DNA of 64,000 nucleotides, from NCBI RefSeq assembly GCF_013204885.1, contig NZ_JABMKX010000022.1, positions 35,652-99,651 on the forward strand, written 5' to 3'. Each line of letters opens with the position of its first letter. Within the stretch, counting starts at the first letter, position 1. This document shows positions 50,904-59,175 of the stretch, piece by piece. The translations under genes were made by a program, and so were the position numbers. Source of the DNA: Paenibacillus tritici. Lineage in GTDB: Bacteria; Bacillota; Bacilli; Paenibacillales; Paenibacillaceae. A model generated the notes under the pieces. The model was not told the DNA's origin. It ran no database searches and was given only the letters and a program-made list of their open reading frames with translations.

Positions 50904-52823
50904 TCATTGGCTCCATTCAATATAGTCCACAAGGACATCCCAGGTTCCATTGTCCGTGGTTACGACCAGCTTGACCTCCTGATTGCCGGTGCCATGCGCC
51001 ACATTGGACAACGTCTGTACGGAAGGTGTGGTCCCGCTGAAATTGAAGGAGCCAACGTTCACACCGCCGATTAGCAGATCCACTTTGGCCGTAGCTGAAT
51101 TGCTGGAAGCCCCCCGGACGGAGAAGTTATGCGTGCCGTAGGCATAATACTGATTGAACGCAGCCGCGTCATCATTTCCGTAAAGCACCACTCCGTTAAA
51201 AGGGGAAGTGATCTTGCCCGCATAGGTCCCGCTGAGCGTCATGTCCTCCGCTTCCACCTTGCTCACCGGAGGAGGGGTCGTGCCGCCATCGCCACCCGTT
51301 GAGAACTGCCAGTAATCCAGATTGAACAGGTTGCCGGAGCCTGATCCGGTGAATACCAGATAGAGTCTGTGAACGCCTGTCGCATTGGTGACAGTGGTCG
51401 TTACCTCCTGCCAGGCTTGCGCTCCTCCTGTAGAAGGGACATTAAGCGTACCCACTAGCGGTCCGGTTGCGCTGTCGAGCCGGAGTTCGATTTTGCCGCC
51501 TGTGGTGGTAGAAGCTACGTTAGCCTTGAAGCTGGCAGCACCGGAACCGAAATCGGCATTCCCGACGGCAACCCAGTCTCCATTGTTAATGTTGGTAACA
51601 TTCATGTTGCTTACAGGACCGCCCGCAGCCTGAGTACGTTCCGTGGCAATGCCCGCATTCCAGCCGATAGTCTCGGCTTCGACTCTGGTGAACGGATTCA
51701 GATTGGCCGTCTGGGCAATGCCCGCCAAATTTCCCTGAACCTCTTGAATCGTTCCGTTCGCATTATGGACCAGCTTGTTGATATGCGGAGAGCGGTAGCC
51801 TTTGCCGTCCCCGAGTACAGCCTTCGCCACGGTCTGGGCGTGATACACTACATACCACTGATTATTGAAGTTAAATACCGCATGGTGGTTGTTGCCGCCT
51901 ACACCGAAGAAGGTATAAGGATTCTTCAGAAAATGTCCGGTATACGTAAACGGTCCCATCGGACTATTGCTGACCATATACCCGATTTCACCTGCCGGAT
52001 AGGCAGCCGGGTGTGTGCCGGAGAAATTGAAGCAATACGAGTAATAATATTTGCCGCCGTATTTGTGAATCCCCGAATCCTCGAACATATACGGAGCGTC
52101 AATTGTGGATGCGCTTCCAACAATACTCGTCATATCCGCACCCAGCCTCAGCACACGGGCTGTCCGGGGATTAGCAATAGACGCCGGGTCGGAAGTATTG
52201 GGGATTCCCCCTCCGGCATACAGGTATCCGCTGCCGTCATCGTCCACCAGCACAGCCGGGTCGAACAACCAGGTTACGCCGGACATTCCCGGTGTGCCGC
52301 CTGTCACCAGCGCTTTGCCCAGCGGGTCCGACCAGGGACCAATCGGTGAGTTAGCCGTTAATACCCCGATCCCGGAAGCCCCATTGGCAAAGTACAGGAA
52401 GAATTTATCCTGTCCGTTGATTTTTTTGACTGCGGCCGAAGGCGCCCAGGAGAGAGAGGCCCACTTAGCAATACCGGCGCTGCCGTTCACATTATTGGCT
52501 CCAGCCACCGGGATTGCGCCGTGATCCGTCCAGTTCACCATATCCGCCGAGGAGATCACGTTGATTTTGTTAAGCGCGCTGAAATCATTGTCCTTCACGG
52601 TTCCGTTGCTGTTGTAGACGTAGGCATCGCTCGACATATAGATATAGACTCTTCCGTTGTACGTCAGTGCGAAGGGATCGGCACCCAGCTTGTGATCCAT
52701 CAGCGGATTGGAATTCCCCGGCTGTTTGGCCGTGGCATTATTAGCCGCATGTGCAGACAGCATAGGCAGACAGCCCAGCAGCAGAACAAAGGTCATGGCA
52801 AGCACAGAGATCTTTTTGAACAT
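50904..52823 (-). CDS. Secreted arabinoxylan arabinofuranohydrolase, GH43 with CBM6 and CBM36
   Basis: A 639-residue secreted enzyme. Signal peptide FKKISVLAMTFVLLLGCLPM ending SAHA. GH43 at about residues 30-365: base Asp in LGADPFALTYNG, Asp in WLFDPAVLVDDDG, acid Glu in YMFEDSGIHKYG. Then a CBM6 (about 370-500, VEAETIGWNAGI to NLDYWQF), a short Gly/Thr/Pro linker, and a C-terminal CBM36-type module (VEAEDMTLSGTYAGKITSP to DYIEW), a calcium-dependent xylan binder known from Paenibacillus polymyxa Xyn43A. Removes arabinofuranosyl side chains of arabinoxylan. First gene of the operon; cre-like site 25 bp upstream. Confidence 0.92.
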   Translation of the reverse strand: MFKKISVLAMTFVLLLGCLPMLSAHAANNATAKQPGNSNPLMDHKLGADPFALTYNGRVYIYMSSDAYVYNSNGTVKDNDFSALNKINVISSADMVNWTDHGAIPVAGANNVNGSAGIAKWASLSWAPSAAVKKINGQDKFFLYFANGASGIGVLTANSPIGPWSDPLGKALVTGGTPGMSGVTWLFDPAVLVDDDGSGYLYAGGGIPNTSDPASIANPRTARVLRLGADMTSIVGSASTIDAPYMFEDSGIHKYGGKYYYSYCFNFSGTHPAAYPAGEIGYMVSNSPMGPFTYTGHFLKNPYTFFGVGGNNHHAVFNFNNQWYVVYHAQTVAKAVLGDGKGYRSPHINKLVHNANGTIQEVQGNLAGIAQTANLNPFTRVEAETIGWNAGIATERTQAAGGPVSNMNVTNINNGDWVAVGNADFGSGAASFKANVASTTTGGKIELRLDSATGPLVGTLNVPSTGGAQAWQEVTTTVTNATGVHRLYLVFTGSGSGNLFNLDYWQFSTGGDGGTTPPPVSKVEAEDMTLSGTYAGKITSPFNGVVLYGNDDAAAFNQYYAYGTHNFSVRGASSNSATAKVDLLIGGVNVGSFNFSGTTPSVQTLSNVAHGTGNQEVKLVVTTDNGTWDVLVDYIEWSQ

Positions 52824-52847
52824 CGACATTCTCCTCTATTCCAAATT

Positions 52848-52862
52848 TGTAAACCCTTTCAA
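52848..52862. promoter_or_regulatory. cre-like site upstream of secreted-enzyme operon
   Basis: On the minus strand TTGAAAGGGTTTACA matches WTGNAANCGNWNNCW at 14 of 15 positions (central C is G), 25 bases upstream of the first GH43 start. The rest of the 52863-53103 gap is AT-rich, without a gene. Confidence 0.5.
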
Positions 52863-53103
52863 TCGGATGCGTTACTTATGCCGTTAACTCTCAAACCTCC
52901 CCTCCTATTGTATTCTTTGAATGAATCTACTAATATTTGTTATTCGAGTTCATCTTAATATACTTAGCACCCATGAACAATGTAGATTTTTGTTTGAAAA
53001 GTTGAAATTTTTTTGTTTTTTGCTCGAAATCAGCACTGGGCGGAGACGGATGGGGGAGGATGATGGGAGGAGGTGCAGAAGTGCTCTTCATTCCAGGGGA
53101 TGG

Positions 53104-53135
53104 TACAAAAAAAGTCCGGTGCTAAAGCGCCGGAC
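53104..53135 (-). terminator. Terminator after second binding lipoprotein
   Basis: GTCCGGTGC (53114-53122) and GCGCCGGAC (53127-53135) with a TAAA loop and one mismatch; on the minus strand seven T residues follow. It lies 14 bases after the binding-protein stop. Confidence 0.85.
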
Positions 53136-53148
53136 AAGATCCCTTAAT

Positions 53149-54198
53149 CTAATATTTGCGGTTATCAATCTCCATAGCGGCCAGCTCTTGGGTATAGATA
53201 TCCTCCGGCGTCACCATCCGCTTGGGCAGGGTCCGGCCTGCCAGGATCTCCTTCACAGCCTGCATCAGCAGCGGCCCGAGCAGCGGATTACATTCCACCA
53301 CCGCATTGATGCTGCCCGCAACCATCTGTTCGAACGCCCGCCGCGTACCGTCCACCGACACTATAATAATATCTTCGCCCGGCACCAGACCCGCCTCCTT
53401 AATGGCCTCCACCGCACCGATGGCCATATCGTCATTGTGGGAATAGAGGACCCGGGGCCACTGCTCCTTCGGCTGCTGCAAAAAAGTCTTCATCACCGCA
53501 TGACCGCCGCTTCGGGTGAAATCCGCCGGGGCGGTCATAGTAATCCGCAGGTTCGGCTTGTCCCCGATCAGCTTGCGGAACCCGCGTCCACGGTCGATGG
53601 AGGGCGTGGAGCCAACGGTTCCCTGCAATTCAGCAATGCGGATCACTTCACTGTGATGGCGCATCTTATCCACCACATACTTAGCCGCCTTCACCCCTTC
53701 TTCATAGAAGTCGGAACCGATAAAGGTAACGTAGAGTGAACTGTCCTGTACATTAACGGAGCGGTCCAGAATAATCACAGGAATCCCGGCCTGCTTGATC
53801 TCCAGGAGAATCGGCTCCCAGCCGGTCTGCACCACCGGGGCAATCGCTATAACATCGACATTGCTGCGGATAAAAGAGCGGATAGCATCGAACTGCTGCT
53901 GCTGATCCTGCTCGGCATTCTTCAGCAGCAGCGTAATCCCCGCCTCCCCGGCGGCTTCCCGGATCGAAGCGGTATTGGCCTCCCGCCAGGTGCTCTCCGA
54001 CCCAAGCTGGGAGAACCCCAGCACCACCTGCTGGACTGCGGCAATGTCTGCGGAAGGCAGCAAGCCGGGCTTGGCCGCAGGAGAAGTGTGCGGCTTCGGC
54101 AACGCCTGCTGCCCGCCGGGGTCTCCGCTGCCGGAGCAGCCGCCCAGCAGCGGCAGGAAGAAGAGTAGCAGGATCAGGCACCATTTTACCGTTCGCAA
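53149..54198 (-). CDS. Sugar ABC transporter substrate-binding lipoprotein (second copy)
   Basis: A 349-residue ribose/galactofuranose-type binding protein (YtfQ-like). Lipobox LLGGC near residue 20. LGFSQLGSESTWREANTASI, RSFIRSNVDVIAIAPVVQTG and SHNDDMAIGAVEAIKEAGL align with the lipoprotein at 57888, so the two are paralogues flanking the same transporter genes. I chose the TTG at 54198 because AAGGAGGG is 7 bases upstream and it gives a clean signal peptide; the ATG at 54216 overlaps that site. A separate promoter at 54232 and terminator upstream suggest independent expression. Confidence 0.9.
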   Translation of the reverse strand: MRTVKWCLILLLFFLPLLGGCSGSGDPGGQQALPKPHTSPAAKPGLLPSADIAAVQQVVLGFSQLGSESTWREANTASIREAAGEAGITLLLKNAEQDQQQQFDAIRSFIRSNVDVIAIAPVVQTGWEPILLEIKQAGIPVIILDRSVNVQDSSLYVTFIGSDFYEEGVKAAKYVVDKMRHHSEVIRIAELQGTVGSTPSIDRGRGFRKLIGDKPNLRITMTAPADFTRSGGHAVMKTFLQQPKEQWPRVLYSHNDDMAIGAVEAIKEAGLVPGEDIIIVSVDGTRRAFEQMVAGSINAVVECNPLLGPLLMQAVKEILAGRTLPKRMVTPEDIYTQELAAMEIDNRKY

Positions 54199-54231
54199 GC
54201 GGAATCCCTCCTTCATATGATAGCGATTACA

Positions 54232-54259
54232 ATTATATAGCAAAAAAATGGAGAGACAA
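54232..54259 (-). promoter_or_regulatory. Separate promoter of the second binding lipoprotein
   Basis: On the minus strand TTGTCT (54259-54254) and perfect TATAAT (54237-54232) are spaced by 16 bp. The -35 element lies inside the terminator hairpin of the permease operon. The leader would be about 27 nt, ending at the TTG at 54198. Confidence 0.6.
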
Positions 54260-54276
54260 GTATAATCTGTCTCCCC
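54242..54276 (-). terminator. Terminator after YjfF-type permease
   Basis: GGAGAGACA (54250-54258) and TGTCTCCCC (54268-54276) pair with one mismatch; on the minus strand it is followed by ATTTTTTTG. It lies 12 bases after the permease stop. Confidence 0.75.
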
Positions 54277-54287
54277 GTTCCTATGAT

Positions 54288-55256
54288 TTATTCTTTCACT
54301 GTCAGTCGCCTGGAGCTTAACACCCGCTGCAGCAGGATGAAGATGAACAGCAGCAGGCCGATGACAATTTTGGTCCACCAGGAGCTGAGCGTGCCCTCGA
54401 AGCTGATAATGGTCTGAATCACACCTTGGATAAGGACGCCGAAGAAGGTGCCCAGTACATAACCGACCCCTCCGGTCAGCAGTGTGCCGCCTATGACGAC
54501 AGCCGCGATGGTATCCAGCTCGAAGCCGACAGCATGAAGCCCATACCCAGACAGCATATAAAAGGTGAAGACCACACCCGCAAGCGCCGAGCAAAATCCG
54601 CTAAGCGTATAGACCAGCACCTTGGTTCTTGCCACCGGCAGCCCCATCAGCAGCGACGATTGTTCATTGCCTCCCAGTGCGTATACATTGCGCCCGAACC
54701 GGGTATAGTGGGCGGTGAAGATGGCGGCGGCTACGGCCAGCAAAGCGATAACGGCACTGATGGAGAGAAAGCTGCCTCCCGGCAGCGGGATTCTCGTCTG
54801 GGCCATCGCCGTATAGAAGGAATGGTCGATGGTAATGGTATCAATGCTGATGACATAGCATAAGCCCCGGGCCAGGAACATTCCGGCCAGGGTGACAATG
54901 AACGGCTGGATGGCGAAATAATGAATCATCGCGCCCATGAGCGTGCCGAACACGGCACCCATCAGGAGCACCAGCGGAATGACCACGGCGGGCGGCCAGC
55001 CCTGCTGCTGCACCAGACCCGCGGAGACCATGGTTGATAAGGCAATGACCGAGCCGACCGACAGATCAATCCCGCCTGACAGGATGACAAAGGACATGCC
55101 TACCGCCGTAATCAGCAGAAAAGCATTGTCGATCAGCAGATTCATCAGCACCTGAAGCGAGAAGAATCCGGTATACCGGAAGGAGCCGGCGGTGAACATG
55201 ACTATGAACAACAGAATCGTGACCACAATCGGAATATACTTACGGTTAAGAGACAT
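54288..55256 (-). CDS. yjfF: Sugar ABC transporter permease, YjfF type
   Basis: A 322-residue permease of the BPD_transp_2 (RbsC-like) class with about 8-10 helices. LLIDNAFLLITAVGMSFVIL and SGGIDLSVGSVIALSTMVSA are class hallmarks; together with the preceding permease it matches the YtfT/YjfF pair of furanose importers. The ATG at 55256 follows GGAG by 10 bases and lies 10 bases inside the preceding permease gene. Brings furanose-form sugar into the cytosol. Confidence 0.9.
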   Translation of the reverse strand: MSLNRKYIPIVVTILLFIVMFTAGSFRYTGFFSLQVLMNLLIDNAFLLITAVGMSFVILSGGIDLSVGSVIALSTMVSAGLVQQQGWPPAVVIPLVLLMGAVFGTLMGAMIHYFAIQPFIVTLAGMFLARGLCYVISIDTITIDHSFYTAMAQTRIPLPGGSFLSISAVIALLAVAAAIFTAHYTRFGRNVYALGGNEQSSLLMGLPVARTKVLVYTLSGFCSALAGVVFTFYMLSGYGLHAVGFELDTIAAVVIGGTLLTGGVGYVLGTFFGVLIQGVIQTIISFEGTLSSWWTKIVIGLLLFIFILLQRVLSSRRLTVKE

Positions 55257-56286
55257 GACGGCCCATCTCCTTCTCTGCGGGATAATGCCGCGACTTCCAG
55301 CGGGCGGCAATAGCGGCCCGGAAGGCATCCGACTGGATCAGGCAGACGGCCAGCACGACAAAGGCTTTGACGACCAGTGTAATTTCCGGCGGTACACCGA
55401 TCATGTAGATGGTAGTGGTCAGCGTCTGGATGATCAGCGCCCCGATCACGGTACCGGTCAGATAGAAGCGGCCGCCGTTCAGCGACGTTCCTCCGATGAC
55501 TACAGCCAGAATAGCATCCAGCTCATACCAGAGACCGGCATTATTGCCATCGGCGCTGGAGACATTCGAGCTGAGCAGCAGCCCGGCGATGCCGGCGCAC
55601 ACGCCGCAGAATACATAGACCGACAGGATGACCCAGTGGGCGCGGATACCGGACATGGAGCTGGCTGCCGGATTGCAGCCCACCGATTCAATGAACAGGC
55701 CGAGCGCGGTTCGCCGGGTAAGCAGCAAGGCGATCATCAGAACCAGCGCTACGACGAAGATTGAAAAAGGCAGCGCGGCAAGTGAACCGGACCCGATATA
55801 GGCATAGTTGCTGCTGGTTACCGTAATAATCTGTCCGCCGGTAATCAGCTGGGCAATCCCCCGTCCCGCAACCATCAGAATCAGCGTGGCGATAATCGGC
55901 TGAATCCCGGCCCCGGAGACCAGCAGCCCGTTCCAGGCTCCCAGCACAAGCGACAGCAATACAGCCAGCAGCACGGAGCCAAGAATCAGACCCATGCTGT
56001 TCTGATCGGCTCCACTGCTGATTCTCAGACAGGCAATCGCTCCTGAGATCGCTACAATGGAACCCACAGACAGGTCAATCCCCTTGGTAGCCACTACCAG
56101 CGTCATCCCGATAGCCACCAGGATAAGCGGTGCCCCGAAGTTAAGAATATCAATCAGACTTCCGTACAAGTGTCCGTCATGGATGGTAATGGAGAAGAAA
56201 TCCGGCGAATAACACAGGTTGAACAGCAGCAGTGCAGCCAGCACACACAGCGGCCAGAATAAATGATGTTTCATGAATGGGCTCAT
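55246..56286 (-). CDS. Sugar ABC transporter permease, YtfT type
   Basis: A 346-residue RbsC-class permease. GAPLILVAIGMTLVVATKGI, DLSVGSIVAISGAIACL and VVIGGTSLNGGRFYLTGTVI are characteristic. GGAGG is 11 bases before the ATG. It forms the heterodimeric channel with the YjfF-type permease, whose gene it overlaps by 11 bases. Upstream neighbour is the double-domain ATPase gene. Confidence 0.9.
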   Translation of the reverse strand: MSPFMKHHLFWPLCVLAALLLFNLCYSPDFFSITIHDGHLYGSLIDILNFGAPLILVAIGMTLVVATKGIDLSVGSIVAISGAIACLRISSGADQNSMGLILGSVLLAVLLSLVLGAWNGLLVSGAGIQPIIATLILMVAGRGIAQLITGGQIITVTSSNYAYIGSGSLAALPFSIFVVALVLMIALLLTRRTALGLFIESVGCNPAASSMSGIRAHWVILSVYVFCGVCAGIAGLLLSSNVSSADGNNAGLWYELDAILAVVIGGTSLNGGRFYLTGTVIGALIIQTLTTTIYMIGVPPEITLVVKAFVVLAVCLIQSDAFRAAIAARWKSRHYPAEKEMGRHVS

Positions 56287-56292
56287 GATTGT

Positions 56293-57804
56293 TCAGCCTC
56301 CCGCAATGGCCTGCATAATCTGCTGCTGGCTCATATCCTTCTCCGAAATTTCCTTCACCTTGCGGCGGTCGCGCAGGATGGCGATCCGGTCGCTGACCCG
56401 CAGCACTTCCTCCAGCTCCGAGGAGATGAACAGGAACGACATGCCCTGCCGGGAGAGCGTCAGCACCAGCTTCTGAATCTCTGCCTTCGCCCCAATGTCG
56501 ATCCCCCGTGTCGGCTCATCCAGGATGAATAGCTGAGGCTCCGTCAGCAGCCAGCGTGCCAGCAGCACCTTCTGCTGATTGCCGCCGCTCAAATTCTTGA
56601 TGAGCTGGTCCGGGCTTGGCGGGTTGATATTCAGCATACGGATATATTCCCCGGCCAGCTCCTCCTGCCGCTTGCGCGAGATCGTCCTGAACATCCCGTC
56701 TTTGGCCTGGAGCGCCAGAATAATGTTCTCTCTGACTGTCAGATCGCCAATAATCCCCTCTGTCTTGCGGTTCTCCGAGCAGAAGGCAATCCGCCGTCCA
56801 ATGGCTTCCCGGGGCGAATGGACCCCGCCGCCGGATGCCGGCAGCGTCACTTGTCCGAAGTCCGGCTTGTCGGCACCGAAGAACAGCCGGGCCGCCTCCG
56901 TCCGCCCTGAACCCAGCAGCCCCGCCAGCCCGACGACCTCTCCCTTGCGGATCGACAGATCGAACGGCTCGATTCCGCCTTTGCGGCCCAGCCCTTCGGC
57001 TCTGATCAGTTCATCACCCAAGCTGTGCTGATCCTCTGCCGCCAGAACCGGCAGCTCCTCCAGCAGATGAAGCTCTTTGCCGATCATTTTGAGTACCAGA
57101 TCCAGACGGCTTAACTCCTTCGCCATGTATTCACCGACCAGCTCACCGCCCCGCAGTATCGTTACCCGGTCGGAGATTTCATACATCTGGTCCAGAAAAT
57201 GCGTGACGAACAGGATCGACAGCCCCTCCTGCTGGAGCTTCCTCATAATGCGGAACAGCTGATCCACCTCATTCTGATCCAGACTTGAGGTCGGTTCATC
57301 CAGAATCAGCACCTTGGCCGATATATTCAGCGCCCTGGCAATGGCGACCAGCTGCTGAACCGCTACAGAGTAACTATGCAGCGGAAGGGTGACGTCAATA
57401 TGCAGATTCATCCGTTCCGTAAGCAGCTCCGCGGCCCGCAGGTTCATCTCCTTCCACTGTATACATCCGAACCGCCGCGGCTCTCTTCCAATGAAGATAT
57501 TCTCCGCCACGCTCAGATTGGGGCACAGATTCACCTCCTGATACACGGTGCTGATCCCCGCAGCCTGCGAATCCTGCGGGCTGTGTATGGAGACCGGCGT
57601 ACCGTCCATCTCCACGAGTCCTTCATCAATGGAATAGACGCCGGTCAACACTTTGATCAGTGTGGACTTGCCGGCGCCATTCTCTCCCATCAGGGCATGA
57701 ACCTCGCCAGGATACAGGCGGAGCTTCACATCCGTCAACGCTTTCACACCCGGAAACCGTTTATGAATCCCGGTCATTTGCAGTATGGGCATCTGTGTGC
57801 TCAT
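56293..57804 (-). CDS. Sugar ABC transporter ATP-binding protein, double NBD (YtfR/RbsA-like)
   Basis: A 503-residue protein with two ABC domains. First domain: Walker A MGENGAGKST (about 40-49), signature VAVQQLVAIARAL, Walker B LILDEPTSSLD. Second domain: degenerate Walker A GLLGSGRTE, intact signature LSGGNQQKVLLARWL and LFILDEPTRGIDIGAK. This asymmetry is normal for RbsA/XylG-type proteins. The ATG at 57804 follows AAGGAG by 11 bases. It powers the two permeases encoded downstream. Confidence 0.94.
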   Translation of the reverse strand: MSTQMPILQMTGIHKRFPGVKALTDVKLRLYPGEVHALMGENGAGKSTLIKVLTGVYSIDEGLVEMDGTPVSIHSPQDSQAAGISTVYQEVNLCPNLSVAENIFIGREPRRFGCIQWKEMNLRAAELLTERMNLHIDVTLPLHSYSVAVQQLVAIARALNISAKVLILDEPTSSLDQNEVDQLFRIMRKLQQEGLSILFVTHFLDQMYEISDRVTILRGGELVGEYMAKELSRLDLVLKMIGKELHLLEELPVLAAEDQHSLGDELIRAEGLGRKGGIEPFDLSIRKGEVVGLAGLLGSGRTEAARLFFGADKPDFGQVTLPASGGGVHSPREAIGRRIAFCSENRKTEGIIGDLTVRENIILALQAKDGMFRTISRKRQEELAGEYIRMLNINPPSPDQLIKNLSGGNQQKVLLARWLLTEPQLFILDEPTRGIDIGAKAEIQKLVLTLSRQGMSFLFISSELEEVLRVSDRIAILRDRRKVKEISEKDMSQQQIMQAIAGG

Positions 57805-57887
57805 GGTTGCATCCACTCCTTATCTCCATAGACAACTACTCCGGCGGCTGTAACACCACCAGAGCAGCTATGCTATAAGCTTGCTGA

Positions 57888-58907
57888 TTAATACTGGCGG
57901 CTAGGCAAAGCTTCCTTGGCCTGCTCGGAAGTGAACGTTGATTCCTCAGTCACGATCCGCGCTTCTACCGGCTTGCCGTCTACCACATCCTGTACCACCT
58001 GCATCAGCTGAGGTCCAAGCAGCGGATTGCACTCGACGATGAAGTTGATTTTGCCTTCACTGGCCGCCTGCATTCCGTCCTTCACCGCATCGACAGAGAT
58101 AATCTTGATATCCTCGCCCGGCTTCAGACCCGCTGCTTCAATCGCCTGAATCGCCCCCAGCGCCATATCGTCGTTATGGGCGTACAGCACATCAATATCC
58201 TTATTCGCCTTCAGGAATGCCTGCATCACTTCCTTGCCTTTGGCCCGGGTGAAGTCACCGGTCTGGGAAGCAATGACCTTGAGATGCGGATTGCCCTTGA
58301 TCACTTCGGCGAAGCCTGACATCCGGTCATTGGCCGGAGCAGAGCCTGTAGTTCCCTGCAGCTCCACAATGTTAACGTCCTCCGACGCGTCTTTGTACTG
58401 CTCGGACAGCCACTCGCCCGCTTTGCGGCCTTCCTCCACGAAATCGGAGCCCAGGAAGGTGACATACAGCGAGGTGTCCTTCGAATCCACGGCACGGTCC
58501 GTCAGAACGACCGGGATGCCTGCAGCCTTCGCTTCTTTCAGTACCGTATCCCACCCCGATTCCACCACCGGAGAGAAGGAGATCACATCAACCTTTTGCT
58601 GGATAAAAGAACGGAGTGCCTTGATCTGATTCTCCTGCTTCTGCTGCGCATCCGAGAATTTCAGCGTGTAGCCTGCTTCCTTGGCTGAATCCTGAATGGA
58701 CTTCGTATTCGCGCTGCGCCAGCCGCTCTCGGCACCTACCTGCGAGAATCCCAGCGTAATCTCCTTGGCCTCCGTCTTGGTTCCGCCATTCGCCGCTGGT
58801 GCTTTCGTAGCCGCCGTGTTCCCGCCATTACTGTTGCCGCATGCTCCAAGCATGGCCATGGACAGGGTGAGTGCAAGCACAGCCCCCATTTTTCCGAACG
58901 TTTTCAT
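57888..58907 (-). CDS. Sugar ABC transporter substrate-binding lipoprotein (first copy)
   Basis: A 339-residue periplasmic-binding-protein-1 family lipoprotein. Lipobox AMLGAC near residue 23, followed by a Gly/Asn/Ala linker. LGFSQVGAESGWRSANTKSI, AQQKQENQIKALRSFIQQKV and DVLYAHNDDMALGAIQAIEA match YtfQ, the galactofuranose-binding protein. A downstream paralogue at 53149 is similar. It is first in the operon, divergent from the sensor kinase. Arabinofuranose is a plausible ligand given the adjacent arabinofuranosidases, but this is inference. Confidence 0.92.
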   Translation of the reverse strand: MKTFGKMGAVLALTLSMAMLGACGNSNGGNTAATKAPAANGGTKTEAKEITLGFSQVGAESGWRSANTKSIQDSAKEAGYTLKFSDAQQKQENQIKALRSFIQQKVDVISFSPVVESGWDTVLKEAKAAGIPVVLTDRAVDSKDTSLYVTFLGSDFVEEGRKAGEWLSEQYKDASEDVNIVELQGTTGSAPANDRMSGFAEVIKGNPHLKVIASQTGDFTRAKGKEVMQAFLKANKDIDVLYAHNDDMALGAIQAIEAAGLKPGEDIKIISVDAVKDGMQAASEGKINFIVECNPLLGPQLMQVVQDVVDGKPVEARIVTEESTFTSEQAKEALPSRQY

Positions 58908-59081
58908 ACGTAGTTTTTCCTCCCCCTTGGTGATCACCTTGTGTTCCGGTGTTGTGCCCATTATAGAACGCTAAGGAAATGGCATTATACGGGCAGCCTT
59001 TCGCGTTTGCTTTCTAATTTTGGGTTTATCGCCCCGGGCGGATTGTTTTGGTGTAATTTTTTATTCAAAAGGTGCGGATTT

Positions 59082-59096
59082 TGTTTGCGCTTTCTT
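59082..59096. promoter_or_regulatory. cre-like site in the transporter/sensor divergent region
   Basis: On the minus strand AAGAAAGCGCAAACA matches WTGNAANCGNWNNCW at 14 of 15 positions. It lies 175 bases before the lipoprotein start and 80 before the kinase start. Confidence 0.5.
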
Positions 59097-59175
59097 TTTT
59101 GTTTCGACATTCCAGTATTTGTTATAAACTAGAGATTGAAACGACCTCTACTCTATCTATGAAAGGGAACACCCG

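Noticed and set aside
54198..54594. N-terminal extension of the second binding lipoprotein by over 100 residues
   Set aside because: It is Cys/Arg/His-rich nonsense overlapping the permease gene; the lipobox and ribosome binding site fix the start near 54198.
53149..55328. Frameshift between YjfF permease and second lipoprotein
   Set aside because: Both proteins are full length with a terminator and promoter between them.
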